A DNA stretch of 22,341 bases, taken from BJGO01 sp039810885 (GTDB lineage Bacteria; Bacteroidota; Bacteroidia; Chitinophagales; UBA10324). The notes beneath the pieces are model-generated. The model saw nothing but the letters and a program-made list of their open reading frames with translations, was not told the origin of the DNA and ran no database searches. Position 1 is the first letter of the stretch, and every line of letters begins with the position of its first letter. The position numbers and the translations under genes were made by a program. The DNA lies in the NCBI GenBank assembly GCA_039810885.1, contig JBDHXV010000042.1, positions 1 to 22,341 on the forward strand. The letters run 5' to 3'. Below are positions 7,044-15,313 of this stretch, one piece after another.

Positions 7044-8099
7044 AAACCTCTTCTTAAGATTTAAAAAGTAACGTTCTATCGTATTATACGAAACCCATGC
7101 AAGTAGGATAGTACCGACAAATGACAATAAATAGATGGCTGTGTTGAATAAGATTTGATTGCCATCATAATTAATCCATCTGAACATGAGTATCAGCACA
7201 ATCCAATGATACATATAAATACCATAAGATATTTTTCCTAAGAAGCGAGATAATTTTGTGTCAATATTTATTCTGTCATTTCTTACCACTCCAATGATTA
7301 CTATGCTGAATAGAACAGCATATAACTCATCAGTAAAATATTTCATTTCAAATCGAAAAAACCATAATGCTGTTGAAAGTAAGATGGCGGAAACAAGAAT
7401 AACATCTTTAGTTATGTAACGAATCCAACTTTTATCTTTGGCTAGCGCATAACCCAGCATACACCCTAAGGCCATACAATTGAATTTAGTACCATAGAAC
7501 AGACGATTCATAAAAAGCCCCAAAGACTCGTTGTTCCAAGTTCTAACATTAATAAAACCAACTAAGTGTTGCAGTATGGAGTAGCCGATAAAGAATAAAA
7601 TAAGAGATTGAATTACTTTCTTTTCAGGTAGAATAATTAAGATAATAGGCCAAAACAAATAGAATTGCTCTTCTACACCAATAGACCAAAGTTGAGGGCT
7701 TGAAGTCCATCCTTCACCTAATGCATAGGCTACGTTGGGAAATATGGTAAGGCATAATGCTATGGTTTTAGCTGAAACATCTGTGTGTACAATAAAATAA
7801 GACAAAAGGATAATCAAATAATAGAGCGGCCAGATTCTAAGCACTCTTCTCATGTAAAAGTCTTTGAGTGAGATCCGCCCTGATTTTTCTCTTTCTTTAA
7901 TTAATAAATAAGTAATTAAAAATCCACTGAGTACAAAAAATAAGATAACAGCAATATGACCGTCGGGAAGTATTGGTGAATTGCCAGCATATAAATTAGG
8001 AATTCCAAATGTGTTCTTTAATTCTTCCACATGCTGAAATACAACAATAAGTGCGGCTATAGCTCTTAACGTGTCAAGTCCCTTAAAGTATTTAGTCAT
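7032..8099 (-). CDS. Acyltransferase 3 family integral-membrane O-acyltransferase
   Basis: The 355-residue protein begins with the family hallmark GLDTLRAIAALIVVFQH, with His23 as the expected catalytic histidine. It also has FFVLSGFLIT (54-63), the basic FYMRRVLRIWPLYY (81-94) and WSIGVEEQFYLFWP (138-151), as in OafA/YrhL-type proteins. About ten membrane helices can be drawn, filling the whole length. There is no C-terminal SGNH domain, so it is a stand-alone AT3 protein. Members move acetyl or other acyl groups across the inner membrane onto exported sugars such as O-antigen, exopolysaccharide or peptidoglycan. No polysaccharide genes are next to it, so the acceptor is unknown. It is transcribed alone from its own 198-base upstream spacer. 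Confidence 0.88.
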   Translation of the reverse strand: MTKYFKGLDTLRAIAALIVVFQHVEELKNTFGIPNLYAGNSPILPDGHIAVILFFVLSGFLITYLLIKEREKSGRISLKDFYMRRVLRIWPLYYLIILLSYFIVHTDVSAKTIALCLTIFPNVAYALGEGWTSSPQLWSIGVEEQFYLFWPIILIILPEKKVIQSLILFFIGYSILQHLVGFINVRTWNNESLGLFMNRLFYGTKFNCMALGCMLGYALAKDKSWIRYITKDVILVSAILLSTALWFFRFEMKYFTDELYAVLFSIVIIGVVRNDRINIDTKLSRFLGKISYGIYMYHWIVLILMFRWINYDGNQILFNTAIYLLSFVGTILLAWVSYNTIERYFLNLKKRFETK

Positions 8100-8205
8100 T
8101 GCTTACTTAAGAGAGGGTTTGCCTAGTTGTGTTTAAAAGGAATTGATAAGCATGACAACATAAATTCATCTCTGAGGTTAACCCAATCATTTTCATCATA
8201 CTGTC

Positions 8206-8213
8206 CAAAAATA
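8206..8213 (-). promoter_or_regulatory. Possible -7 box (TATTTTTG) for the acyltransferase gene
   Basis: On the minus strand the octamer TATTTTTG, identical to the box before the E2 gene, lies about 107 bases upstream of the acyltransferase ATG, in the 8100-8297 spacer. This would give an untranslated leader of roughly 100 bases. No -33 element is evident. The rest of the spacer shows nothing I can name. Confidence 0.35.
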
Positions 8214-8297
8214 CTTTAAATGACATTTCATTTTTAGCTTATTCATTAATTGATAAATTATTTAAGTTAAATCGGAAGGTTGAATCGAGCGTTTTGC

Positions 8298-10163
8298 TTA
8301 CTCCTCTTTATTCATATTATCACTATCCCAAGAATGATCTTCTCGCTCGATATGCGCATTTAAGTCTGCTGACAGTAGCCGTTCTTGTTGATCTATTTGC
8401 TCACTCAAATTGAAGATATAAGCATTTTGGTTCTTACGATGTTTTGCTAGTCTAAACAACGACTGCTCGTCGTAACGAATGAAGTCCATAGCTTTTCTTG
8501 TAGCGGTATAGCTGCGAACACCACAAGCCTTTAACACATCTATGGCCATATAGACGGAAGAGAATAATGTTTCGCGATAAATCTGCTTTACTCCCATATC
8601 GATGAGTTCATAGGCATCCGATCGATTTTTAGCACGGGCTAAAATTTGTAAATGTGGAAAATGCTTTCTTGCTGTTTGAATTAATAATTGATTGGCATTT
8701 ATATTATCTATAGCCGCAATGAGTATTTTAGCTTTTGCTGCTCCGGCAGATTGAAGTAAATCAAGGCGCGTCGCATCTCCATAATATACTTCAAAGCCCA
8801 TTTTACGTAGCAGCTCGACTCGGCTGCTATCATTATCGAGAATGGTAGCATAAATTTTATTTGCTCTAAGAAAGCGTCCAATGGTACTTCCAAAGTGGCC
8901 AAAACCGGCAATGATAATATCGTGTTTTGTTTCAATCGTGTCCGCTGGTTTATCTTCTTCTTCAAGTTCAATACCAATCAATCGTGCAAGAATAAAATCG
9001 TTCACCATTAGTAAGATCGGTGTGAGCAACATGCTTATTGCGGTTACAGACATGAGCAGATCAAACCAATAATCATTTAGAATTCCCAACTGATGAGAAA
9101 AGGTATAGATAACAAAAGAAAATTCGCCTACTTGCGACAAAATAATTCCGAATAAAAGGTTTTGATCTATTTTAAGTCGGAATAGTTTTCCGGTAAGCAG
9201 AAGTACAACACTTTTAATAACAATTATAATCAATACAAACCCGACAATAGTCTGTGTTTCGCTAATAATCAAACGAAGGTTGATGGTAGCACCAACACCT
9301 ATAAAGAATAAACCAAGTAATAAATCCTTGAATGGCCCAATATTCCCTTCTAATTCATGACGAAACTCACTGTTTGCCAATACGAAGCCTGCAAGAAAAG
9401 CGCCTAACGCAGGGCTTAGACCAACCAACTGCATAAAGTAAGAAACCGCAATAACCAATAGCAGAGAGGCTGCTGTAAATAATTCGTGTAATCGTGTGCG
9501 TGCAATAATGCGCAATAATGGTACAAACAAGTAATTGCCGCTCAACAAAAGAGCTATTATGCTAAGTATAATAATCGTAGTTTGAACCCAAGCCGGATAG
9601 CTGCCGAAAAGAGTTGACGTGCTCATGGAATCATCGTTATGCCCTGGTGCAAGCAGAGGCAACAAAGCCAAAATAGGAATGACCATTACATCCTGAAAGA
9701 GCAGCACATAAAAAGATGATGTGCCTCCCGCACTTTGTGTGATACTCTTTTCTTTAAGTGTTTGCATCACAATAGCTGTACTGGACATAGCTACAGCGCA
9801 TGCCACTGTTAAGGAAGTTTGATGATTCCAGCCTAACCCTAAATGCCCTAACCCGCCCACTATCAATGCGGTTAGTCCCATTTGCAATGCACCTAAGCCA
9901 ATGATTTTATATCGAGATTTCCAAAATGAGCGAGGATCAATTTCAAGGCCGATGAGAAATAACATCATTACAACCCCAAACTCTGCAACATGCATAATGT
10001 CGTTCCCTTCTTCTCCGACAAACCCTAAAATATAAGGCCCAATAAGTAATCCGGCAAGAATGTATCCGAGCGCAGAACCCATGCGCAATTGCTTGGCAAT
10101 AGTCACACATATTATTGCAGCAGATAAAAAAATAAGCGCCTGAAGAAGGAATGAATTATGCAT
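8298..10163 (-). CDS. KefB/KefC-type monovalent cation:proton antiporter (CPA2) with RCK domain
   Basis: The 621-residue protein has a CPA2 exchanger domain of about 12 helices (about 5-395) and then a cytosolic RCK_N/TrkA-N domain (about 414-530) with the Rossmann GFGHFG (420-425) and the acidic strand end in ATILDND. Exchanger hallmarks include LFLIGLEIDP, AMSSTAIVMQTL, FQDVMVIP (Asp158) and ALGAFLAGFVLANSEFRHE followed by LEGNIGPFKDLLLGLFFIG, very close to the Kef regulatory loop. Such proteins exchange K+ for H+ across the inner membrane, acidifying the cytosol under electrophile stress. A 90-residue charged C-terminal tail follows the RCK fold. A flavodoxin-like KefF/KefG gene lies 10 bases upstream, as expected for a Kef system. 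E. coli Kef is gated by glutathione; whether that applies here is uncertain. Confidence 0.93.
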   Translation of the reverse strand: MHNSFLLQALIFLSAAIICVTIAKQLRMGSALGYILAGLLIGPYILGFVGEEGNDIMHVAEFGVVMMLFLIGLEIDPRSFWKSRYKIIGLGALQMGLTALIVGGLGHLGLGWNHQTSLTVACAVAMSSTAIVMQTLKEKSITQSAGGTSSFYVLLFQDVMVIPILALLPLLAPGHNDDSMSTSTLFGSYPAWVQTTIIILSIIALLLSGNYLFVPLLRIIARTRLHELFTAASLLLVIAVSYFMQLVGLSPALGAFLAGFVLANSEFRHELEGNIGPFKDLLLGLFFIGVGATINLRLIISETQTIVGFVLIIIVIKSVVLLLTGKLFRLKIDQNLLFGIILSQVGEFSFVIYTFSHQLGILNDYWFDLLMSVTAISMLLTPILLMVNDFILARLIGIELEEEDKPADTIETKHDIIIAGFGHFGSTIGRFLRANKIYATILDNDSSRVELLRKMGFEVYYGDATRLDLLQSAGAAKAKILIAAIDNINANQLLIQTARKHFPHLQILARAKNRSDAYELIDMGVKQIYRETLFSSVYMAIDVLKACGVRSYTATRKAMDFIRYDEQSLFRLAKHRKNQNAYIFNLSEQIDQQERLLSADLNAHIEREDHSWDSDNMNKEE

Positions 10164-10173
10164 ATCACATATC

Positions 10174-10767
10174 TTAAGATTTTATCCAATCATTGATGTA
10201 AACATATTTCGAGAAATCTTCTTTTGAAAGATCTGTTTCAATTAGTTGATTTAACAAGCGCTCATACTGGTGCGCAAAGGAAAGAGTATCTACAGCGCTG
10301 AGCTTGTGTGCATCATGAATGACATAGGGTGGCAAATAATTTAGGTGACAGTGTTTGGCGGTTTGCTCATGACATGCCATATATTGACGTAAGCTACGCT
10401 TATCATATCCATCTTGTGAATAAGATTGTTCTGTGTGGCCTCCGCTAAAAACTTGTAATAAATACTTTCCTTCTAATGCATGAGTATTTTTTCCATAAGC
10501 CCAACCATTGCTGAGGACCAAATCAATCCATTGCTTTAATAAGGGCGGAATACTGTACCAATAAACAGGGTGCTGCCATATAATGATATCATATTTATTC
10601 AAAAGTCTTTGTTCGAGATATACATCTATATTAAAAGCCGGGTAGATCTCATACAAATCGTGAATATGCACACTCCGACTATGCCGCACACGTTGAATCA
10701 ATGCTTTATGTATTTGCGAATCTTCAAATCGGGGATGAGCAAATAAGATGAGAACCCGACTCTTCAT
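10174..10767 (-). CDS. Kef ancillary NAD(P)H oxidoreductase (KefF/KefG-like, flavodoxin_2 fold)
   Basis: The 197-residue cytosolic protein begins with the flavodoxin-like strand and loop VLILFAHPRFEDSQIHKAL (FMN phosphate site). It carries the subfamily motif HPVYWYSIPPLLKQWIDLVL, then NGWAYG (66-92), which is near-identical in style to E. coli KefF and KefG. These bind the Kef antiporter and are needed for full activity; some are quinone reductases. The ATG overlaps the engB stop codon by one base (TAATG) and the kefB/C start is 10 bases downstream, so all three are very likely co-transcribed and the first two translationally coupled. KefF and KefG cannot be told apart from sequence alone. 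Confidence 0.9.
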   Translation of the reverse strand: MKSRVLILFAHPRFEDSQIHKALIQRVRHSRSVHIHDLYEIYPAFNIDVYLEQRLLNKYDIIIWQHPVYWYSIPPLLKQWIDLVLSNGWAYGKNTHALEGKYLLQVFSGGHTEQSYSQDGYDKRSLRQYMACHEQTAKHCHLNYLPPYVIHDAHKLSAVDTLSFAHQYERLLNQLIETDLSKEDFSKYVYINDWIKS

Positions 10768-11384
10768 TACTTCTGTGCTTTGGTTTCGTTGTCATCTATT
10801 ATTATTTCTTCAATAACATTCCACAATGCATCGTGCCCTATTTTTTTTTCAGCAGAAGTAATCGTATGATGAGGCAATACATCCCAATGTTTTCGTAAAG
10901 CATGAAAATAGAGTTGAACATTTCTAAAACCTTCGTTCTGCGATACTTTGTCCGCTTTCGTAAATACCAATTGAAAAGGTACGCCCCAAGCACCTAATTG
11001 ATTCGTAAAGTCAAGGTCTAACTTTTGTGGTTCTATACGAATATCTATAAGTTGAAATATGCAGGCTAGAGTTTCGCGGTGCATAAAATAAGTTGCAATC
11101 ATTTGTTCCCATTCTTTGCGCTCACTCTTAGACACACGTGCATAACCATAGCCGGGCAAGTCAACCAGATAGAATAAGTCATTAACTAGAAAATAATTCA
11201 GCGATTGTGTTTTGCCGGGCTTATTAGAAACTCGTACTAAGTCTTTCCGATTCGTGAGCATATTTATTAGTGAGGATTTCCCCACATTCGAACGTCCAAT
11301 GAAGGCAAACTCGGGCTTGTTTCCCGAAGGGCACTGCGTATAGTTTTTAAAACTTCCTTTGAAGAGGATATTCTTAATAATCAT
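10767..11384 (-). CDS. engB: EngB/YsxC/YihA ribosome biogenesis GTPase
   Basis: The 205-residue protein is a single-domain TrmE-Era-like GTPase with all G motifs in order: G1 GRSNVGKS (30-37), G2 region KPGKTQSLNYF (55-65), G3 DLPG (75-78), G4 TKAD (142-145) and G5 TSAEK (176-180). The family acts in late assembly of the 50S subunit and is essential in many bacteria. The length is typical. The gene is first in the cluster with kefF/G and kefB/C and divergent from ubiE/menG across a 104-base spacer. Confidence 0.96.
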   Translation of the reverse strand: MIIKNILFKGSFKNYTQCPSGNKPEFAFIGRSNVGKSSLINMLTNRKDLVRVSNKPGKTQSLNYFLVNDLFYLVDLPGYGYARVSKSERKEWEQMIATYFMHRETLACIFQLIDIRIEPQKLDLDFTNQLGAWGVPFQLVFTKADKVSQNEGFRNVQLYFHALRKHWDVLPHHTITSAEKKIGHDALWNVIEEIIIDDNETKAQK

Positions 11385-11414
11385 GCTCTAATCGTATGCA
11401 GCCAATATACACGA

Positions 11415-11432
11415 TTCAGTGTAAGCATTGAA
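11415..11432. promoter_or_regulatory. Imperfect dyad in the engB/ubiE divergent spacer
   Basis: TTCAGTG and CATTGAA form 7-base arms with one G-T position around a TAAG loop, midway between the two starts. It could be a regulatory site shared by the divergent genes, but it is short and has no second copy in the window. Rightward, CACTTTTG at about 11460-11467 differs from TAnnTTTG by one base and might be the ubiE -7 box. Confidence 0.2.
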
Positions 11433-11488
11433 ATACTCTTCCGTTTCATTTTTATTGAACACTTTTGCGGCTCGTTATACTTTAACAC

Positions 11489-12217
11489 GTGCAAAAAAAG
11501 GTTGTTCCATATCATAATTCCAAGAAGGACAAAAAGGAGCAAGTAGCAGAAATGTTTGACAATATTTCTAATCGCTATGATTTCTTGAATAGTTTACTCT
11601 CCTTAGGTACACACAAATATTGGCAGCGGCGATTAACACATTCGATTTCTCCAATAGAAGGAAAGCATATTCTCGATGTAGCTACCGGAACCGGTGCCAT
11701 TGCTTTTGCATTATCTGCGAAAGGCGCAAAACAAATTATAGGTATAGACATTAGCCAACAAATGTTGAATGTGGGCCTAACAAAACTGGAGTCGTCGGGC
11801 ATTAAAAATATGATTCTATTACCTGGAGATGCAGAGAATATACAATTCGAGAATAATTCATTTGATGCAGTAACGGTTGCTTATGGTGTGCGAAACTTTT
11901 CAAATCTAGAAACGGGGCTGCGTGAAATTTTGCGCGTACTAAAACCGGGTGCGCAATTAGCTGTACTTGAATTCTCTAAGCCAAAAATATTTCCGATAAA
12001 ACAATTATTTGGATTTTATTCTCGTTATGCTATTCCATTTATCGGAAGACTTGTTGCAAAAGATCAGCGTGCGTACAGTTACTTACCCGAAAGTGTACAA
12101 CAATTTCCCGAGGGAGAATCATTTTTAAGAATTTTACGACAAGAAGGATTTATTAACGCTACATGCAAACCACTTACATTCGGCATCGCTTCGCTTTATG
12201 TTGCTTACAAACCTTAG
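11489..12217 (+). CDS. ubiE: Demethylmenaquinone (ubiquinone) C-methyltransferase UbiE/MenG
   Basis: The 242-residue SAM-dependent methyltransferase has the UbiE signatures YDFLNSLLSLGTHKYWQRRL (30-49), the SAM-binding LDVATGTGA (62-70), VTVAYGVRNFSN (128-139) and the late YLPESVQQFPEGE (198-210). It catalyses the last step of menaquinone synthesis, methylating demethylmenaquinone at the membrane; Bacteroidota normally use menaquinone only, so menG/ubiE names apply. The start must be GTG: an in-frame TAA lies at 11483-11485, and the next ATG falls inside the conserved AEMFDNIS region. The 3' end overlaps porT by 55 bases, so the two are co-transcribed. Confidence 0.96.
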   Translation: MQKKVVPYHNSKKDKKEQVAEMFDNISNRYDFLNSLLSLGTHKYWQRRLTHSISPIEGKHILDVATGTGAIAFALSAKGAKQIIGIDISQQMLNVGLTKLESSGIKNMILLPGDAENIQFENNSFDAVTVAYGVRNFSNLETGLREILRVLKPGAQLAVLEFSKPKIFPIKQLFGFYSRYAIPFIGRLVAKDQRAYSYLPESVQQFPEGESFLRILRQEGFINATCKPLTFGIASLYVAYKP

Positions 12218-12888
12218 TTTGCTTTTGTAGTGTGATACCTGTATCGGCACAGTATTCCATATATGAACATGACCTTCGTTATTCAAGCAAATATTTCCAT
12301 TTTGGCATTACAATGGGGGTCAATAACAGTAATTATAAAATTACACCCGATTCATTTTTTATTGCTCAGAATAAAATATTAAAAATAGAAACCGGGCCGG
12401 GGCTGGGATTTAATCTGGGTATTTTGAGTGATTATCATATTTCTAACCGCTTTGAGTTTCGATTTATTCCGACCCTATCGTTAGGGGCAAAAAACCTTTA
12501 CTTTACAATAAAGAATCAAGACACACTTACTACACGTAAGATTGAATCTGTTTATTTGGAGTTTCCGTTTCATTTAAAGTATAAATCAAAACCGTATAAA
12601 GACATAAGGGCTTATGTTATTGGAGGAATGAAATATTCCATAGACATGCAGTCCACGGCAGGCGCTCGTAAAGCGGAAAATCTTATACAAGTAAATCGTA
12701 ACGACTATGCACTCGAATATGGTATCGGAATAGAGATGCATTTACCCATGGTAATTATATCGCCTGAAATAAAAGTGAGCTATGGTCTAAATAATGTGTT
12801 GAATCCTAACCCCAAGTTAAATTTGAGTAATGCCATTGAAAGATTAAGTGCGCGCACGATTTTGTTTTGCGTTCACTTCGAAGGTTAG
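12163..12888 (+). CDS. porT: PorT-family type IX secretion system outer-membrane beta-barrel protein
   Basis: The 241-residue protein has a signal peptide (about 1-29: basic start, hydrophobic core with LCCLQTLVCFCSV, then PVSAQ). The mature part is rich in alternating beta strands such as YFHFGITMGVNNSNYKI, YLEFPFHLKYKSK and IRAYVIGGMKYSIDMQS. It ends in a strand with a short FEG tail, like an eight-stranded outer-membrane barrel. Similarity in layout and its place right after ubiE point to PorT/SprT, a protein needed for T9SS. It starts inside ubiE (55-base overlap, different frame); no other start would keep the signal peptide. Its TAG stop interlocks with the TAA of the convergent DUF5686 gene in the four bases TTAG. 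Confidence 0.85.
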   Translation: MQTTYIRHRFALCCLQTLVCFCSVIPVSAQYSIYEHDLRYSSKYFHFGITMGVNNSNYKITPDSFFIAQNKILKIETGPGLGFNLGILSDYHISNRFEFRFIPTLSLGAKNLYFTIKNQDTLTTRKIESVYLEFPFHLKYKSKPYKDIRAYVIGGMKYSIDMQSTAGARKAENLIQVNRNDYALEYGIGIEMHLPMVIISPEIKVSYGLNNVLNPNPKLNLSNAIERLSARTILFCVHFEG

Positions 12889-15299
12889 ATATTGACAGTG
12901 AGTTGAATTTTAATTGCTAAATTGTCTTGTTGTTTGATAAATGCGTAAGGACCTAAACGATAAAATAAACCGCCACCCAACCCTAAACGGGCTACACCAA
13001 GATACTCCTTACTTATAATATCATAAATAACTAACCCAGTTTCATAATAACCTTTTGTTGGTATCTTAAAATCAAAATTGTGATGTAAATCGGCTTCCGA
13101 TAAGCTACCGATCATTGCGTTAAATATCAATAATGGTTTGGGCTGAAATTTCTTGCCGCGATACAACAGAGATTTTAAATCCTGCTCTAAAAATACTGCT
13201 GCATATTTATCAGAATAAAACTCATTTAACCGCATGGTTTGAAAACAATTCTCGTTATAGAACCCAACAATCCAATAATTTCCTCGTCCTGCAAAAGTTT
13301 CACTAAGGGGTACGTACCCGTCAACATAACCGAAAACCAGATTTAAGTTAAAATTACCTAATGACCTTGTTCGTATTGTTGATTTCAACTTTGTTTCTAA
13401 CTTGATATAAGTAAATTGAGAGCCGAATAAATTGGGTATGCCATAGGTGATATTGGTAAATAGTATGGGATATTGCGGATTGGATAGAATAGTAGAGTTA
13501 AATGCGCGGGTAATCTTTTCTTTATAAGCGTATCTTAATTGCAGCTTTATTCCCGAAAATTGAAAGTTCTGCAGAGGGATGTAGCCATCATAATTGGCTA
13601 TAAGGTAATGATAGGAAGAAGTAGATTTTTTGTGTGCAGAAAATAAGGAAAAGTCAAAGTGCAAATACCGTAATGTGCGTCCGGTAAAATCAATTTGATA
13701 GCGTTCAACCTTATCAAAAATTGTAATCAAGGTTGAACGAATTGCTTCACTTATGAGCAAATTTCTGTCCTTGTAAAACTCAATTGCGCCGGTTTCTTCA
13801 AGACTATGCGAGTAGGAAAAATCTAAAAAGACATCATTCGGGCGATATAAGCGAAGCCTAAGATCACCCCCGTATTTCCATTCTGCGTCACGAAACCCAT
13901 AATCTGCAAAGCCGCCTATACTTAAATTTCTAAATACGGTTTCATTGGTTCGCAAGCCTGCACCTAAGCGAAACCCTTCATACTGGTTGCGAGTTACGAA
14001 GCGATCTATTTCAAAACTGATAAACTTATAGGGCAACTCACCTCCAATTAATCCTTCAACTAATTTTAACTTACCATCGAAATGATGTTTTTTCCCGAGA
14101 CTATCTATAACCTGATATGTTCGAAGTTCCTGCTCAGTCAATGAATCGGGACGATGCGCAGCCCAGAATTCTTCATTACGATAAGCTGCCAGCGCATCAA
14201 TATCTACCTGAATTCCGACCATATCTCGTTTCTGAATATTAGGTTCTATTTCTATGTTGCTTAGGGTAGTTGTACCATACATCATTACCTGAGTCCCATT
14301 ATTCAACATATTGCTAAACCGCACCTCACTGACAAATTTTTTCGGAAACCAAACTCCGTTAACCTTTTCAGCAGACTGGTCAATACGTATGCGCATCAGA
14401 GCAGACAACGTATCAGCAGGTTCGGCCATAATGTGTTTAATGGCGTAACCATCTGAGGTGATCTCGGCTATACCACGCAATCCATCGAAGTTCCGACCCT
14501 TCCATGGTCGAAAGGATAGGCGGTAGAGTGTGTCTGCACCGTCATATAAAGTATCTTCTATATTAAAGAAGTAACGATCCGTAGTGCCTTTAGAAAAGGG
14601 GTAAACATAACTCTTACCAAGAAGCGCAATAAAGTTACCATAGAAAGATAAGGGCTGTATTTGAGAATTCATCAGTGTAAACGATGGATTCTTTATTCCT
14701 GATATTTTAGTAGCAATGATGTTTTCCTTCTTGTCCGGCTTTAGAAATTTAGTTTCTACAACAGATTCTATAATCATGAAATATTGTTGCTTTAGGAACT
14801 CCATCATGGTAGTCAAAGAGGAATCCTTTTTTGTGCTATCGAGAGGGAGTATGCCGGAGTATATAAATTTGTTATAGGCAGTATAAGAATAACTGTTGAA
14901 ACGGTCAGGGTCATTTTGAGTTCTATTCTTTACAGTGTTGCGAACAATACGATTTGCTGGATTATCGCCCGACACGATAACCACCTGAGACAAATTATAT
15001 TGACTGGGTACTAAGCTGATATTTATTATTTGTGTGCTTGAGGGTCTTACAGGAATTTCTTTGGTAACATAACCGATATAGCTGCACGTAATTTTATAGA
15101 TGGAAACATTGGCGGTGTAACTGTATTCACCAAAAGCATTTGTAACTGTACCTATTCCACCTTCATTAAAAACCAAAGTAACGAATCCCAAAGGTTCGTT
15201 ATTTAAAGAATCCGTTACCTTACCCTTAACAGTATAAGATTGAGACCATACACTGCCGGTAATTAATATAAAGAATAAACAGGTATAAATTCGTTGCAA
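12885..15299 (-). CDS. DUF5686 / carboxypeptidase-like regulatory domain outer-membrane protein
   Basis: The 804-residue protein has a signal peptide (1-20, ending GSVWSQ) and a carboxypeptidase-D regulatory-like Ig domain (about 21-100: VKGKVTDSLNNEPLGFVTLV, GTVTNAFGEYSY, CSYIGYVTKEI). The long DUF5686 region follows and looks like an outer-membrane beta-barrel in its second half, ending NLAIKIQLTVNI. The N-terminal module resembles that of SusC-type receptors, but no plug or TonB box is seen, so it is a separate family of unknown role. The start is TTG at 15297-15299; the only other in-frame codon before an upstream stop is ATT, and no ATG is near enough to keep the signal peptide. The start lies 14 bases after the dCTP deaminase stop, which suggests operon expression with dcd and the WD40 gene. 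Confidence 0.85.
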   Translation of the reverse strand: MQRIYTCLFFILITGSVWSQSYTVKGKVTDSLNNEPLGFVTLVFNEGGIGTVTNAFGEYSYTANVSIYKITCSYIGYVTKEIPVRPSSTQIINISLVPSQYNLSQVVIVSGDNPANRIVRNTVKNRTQNDPDRFNSYSYTAYNKFIYSGILPLDSTKKDSSLTTMMEFLKQQYFMIIESVVETKFLKPDKKENIIATKISGIKNPSFTLMNSQIQPLSFYGNFIALLGKSYVYPFSKGTTDRYFFNIEDTLYDGADTLYRLSFRPWKGRNFDGLRGIAEITSDGYAIKHIMAEPADTLSALMRIRIDQSAEKVNGVWFPKKFVSEVRFSNMLNNGTQVMMYGTTTLSNIEIEPNIQKRDMVGIQVDIDALAAYRNEEFWAAHRPDSLTEQELRTYQVIDSLGKKHHFDGKLKLVEGLIGGELPYKFISFEIDRFVTRNQYEGFRLGAGLRTNETVFRNLSIGGFADYGFRDAEWKYGGDLRLRLYRPNDVFLDFSYSHSLEETGAIEFYKDRNLLISEAIRSTLITIFDKVERYQIDFTGRTLRYLHFDFSLFSAHKKSTSSYHYLIANYDGYIPLQNFQFSGIKLQLRYAYKEKITRAFNSTILSNPQYPILFTNITYGIPNLFGSQFTYIKLETKLKSTIRTRSLGNFNLNLVFGYVDGYVPLSETFAGRGNYWIVGFYNENCFQTMRLNEFYSDKYAAVFLEQDLKSLLYRGKKFQPKPLLIFNAMIGSLSEADLHHNFDFKIPTKGYYETGLVIYDIISKEYLGVARLGLGGGLFYRLGPYAFIKQQDNLAIKIQLTVNI

Positions 15300-15313
15300 G
15301 GTATCGGTGTCAG

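Noticed and set aside
8708..9072. Overlapping frames on both strands inside the Kef antiporter gene
   Set aside because: They are shadows of the antiporter RCK region; their translations have no recognisable motif.
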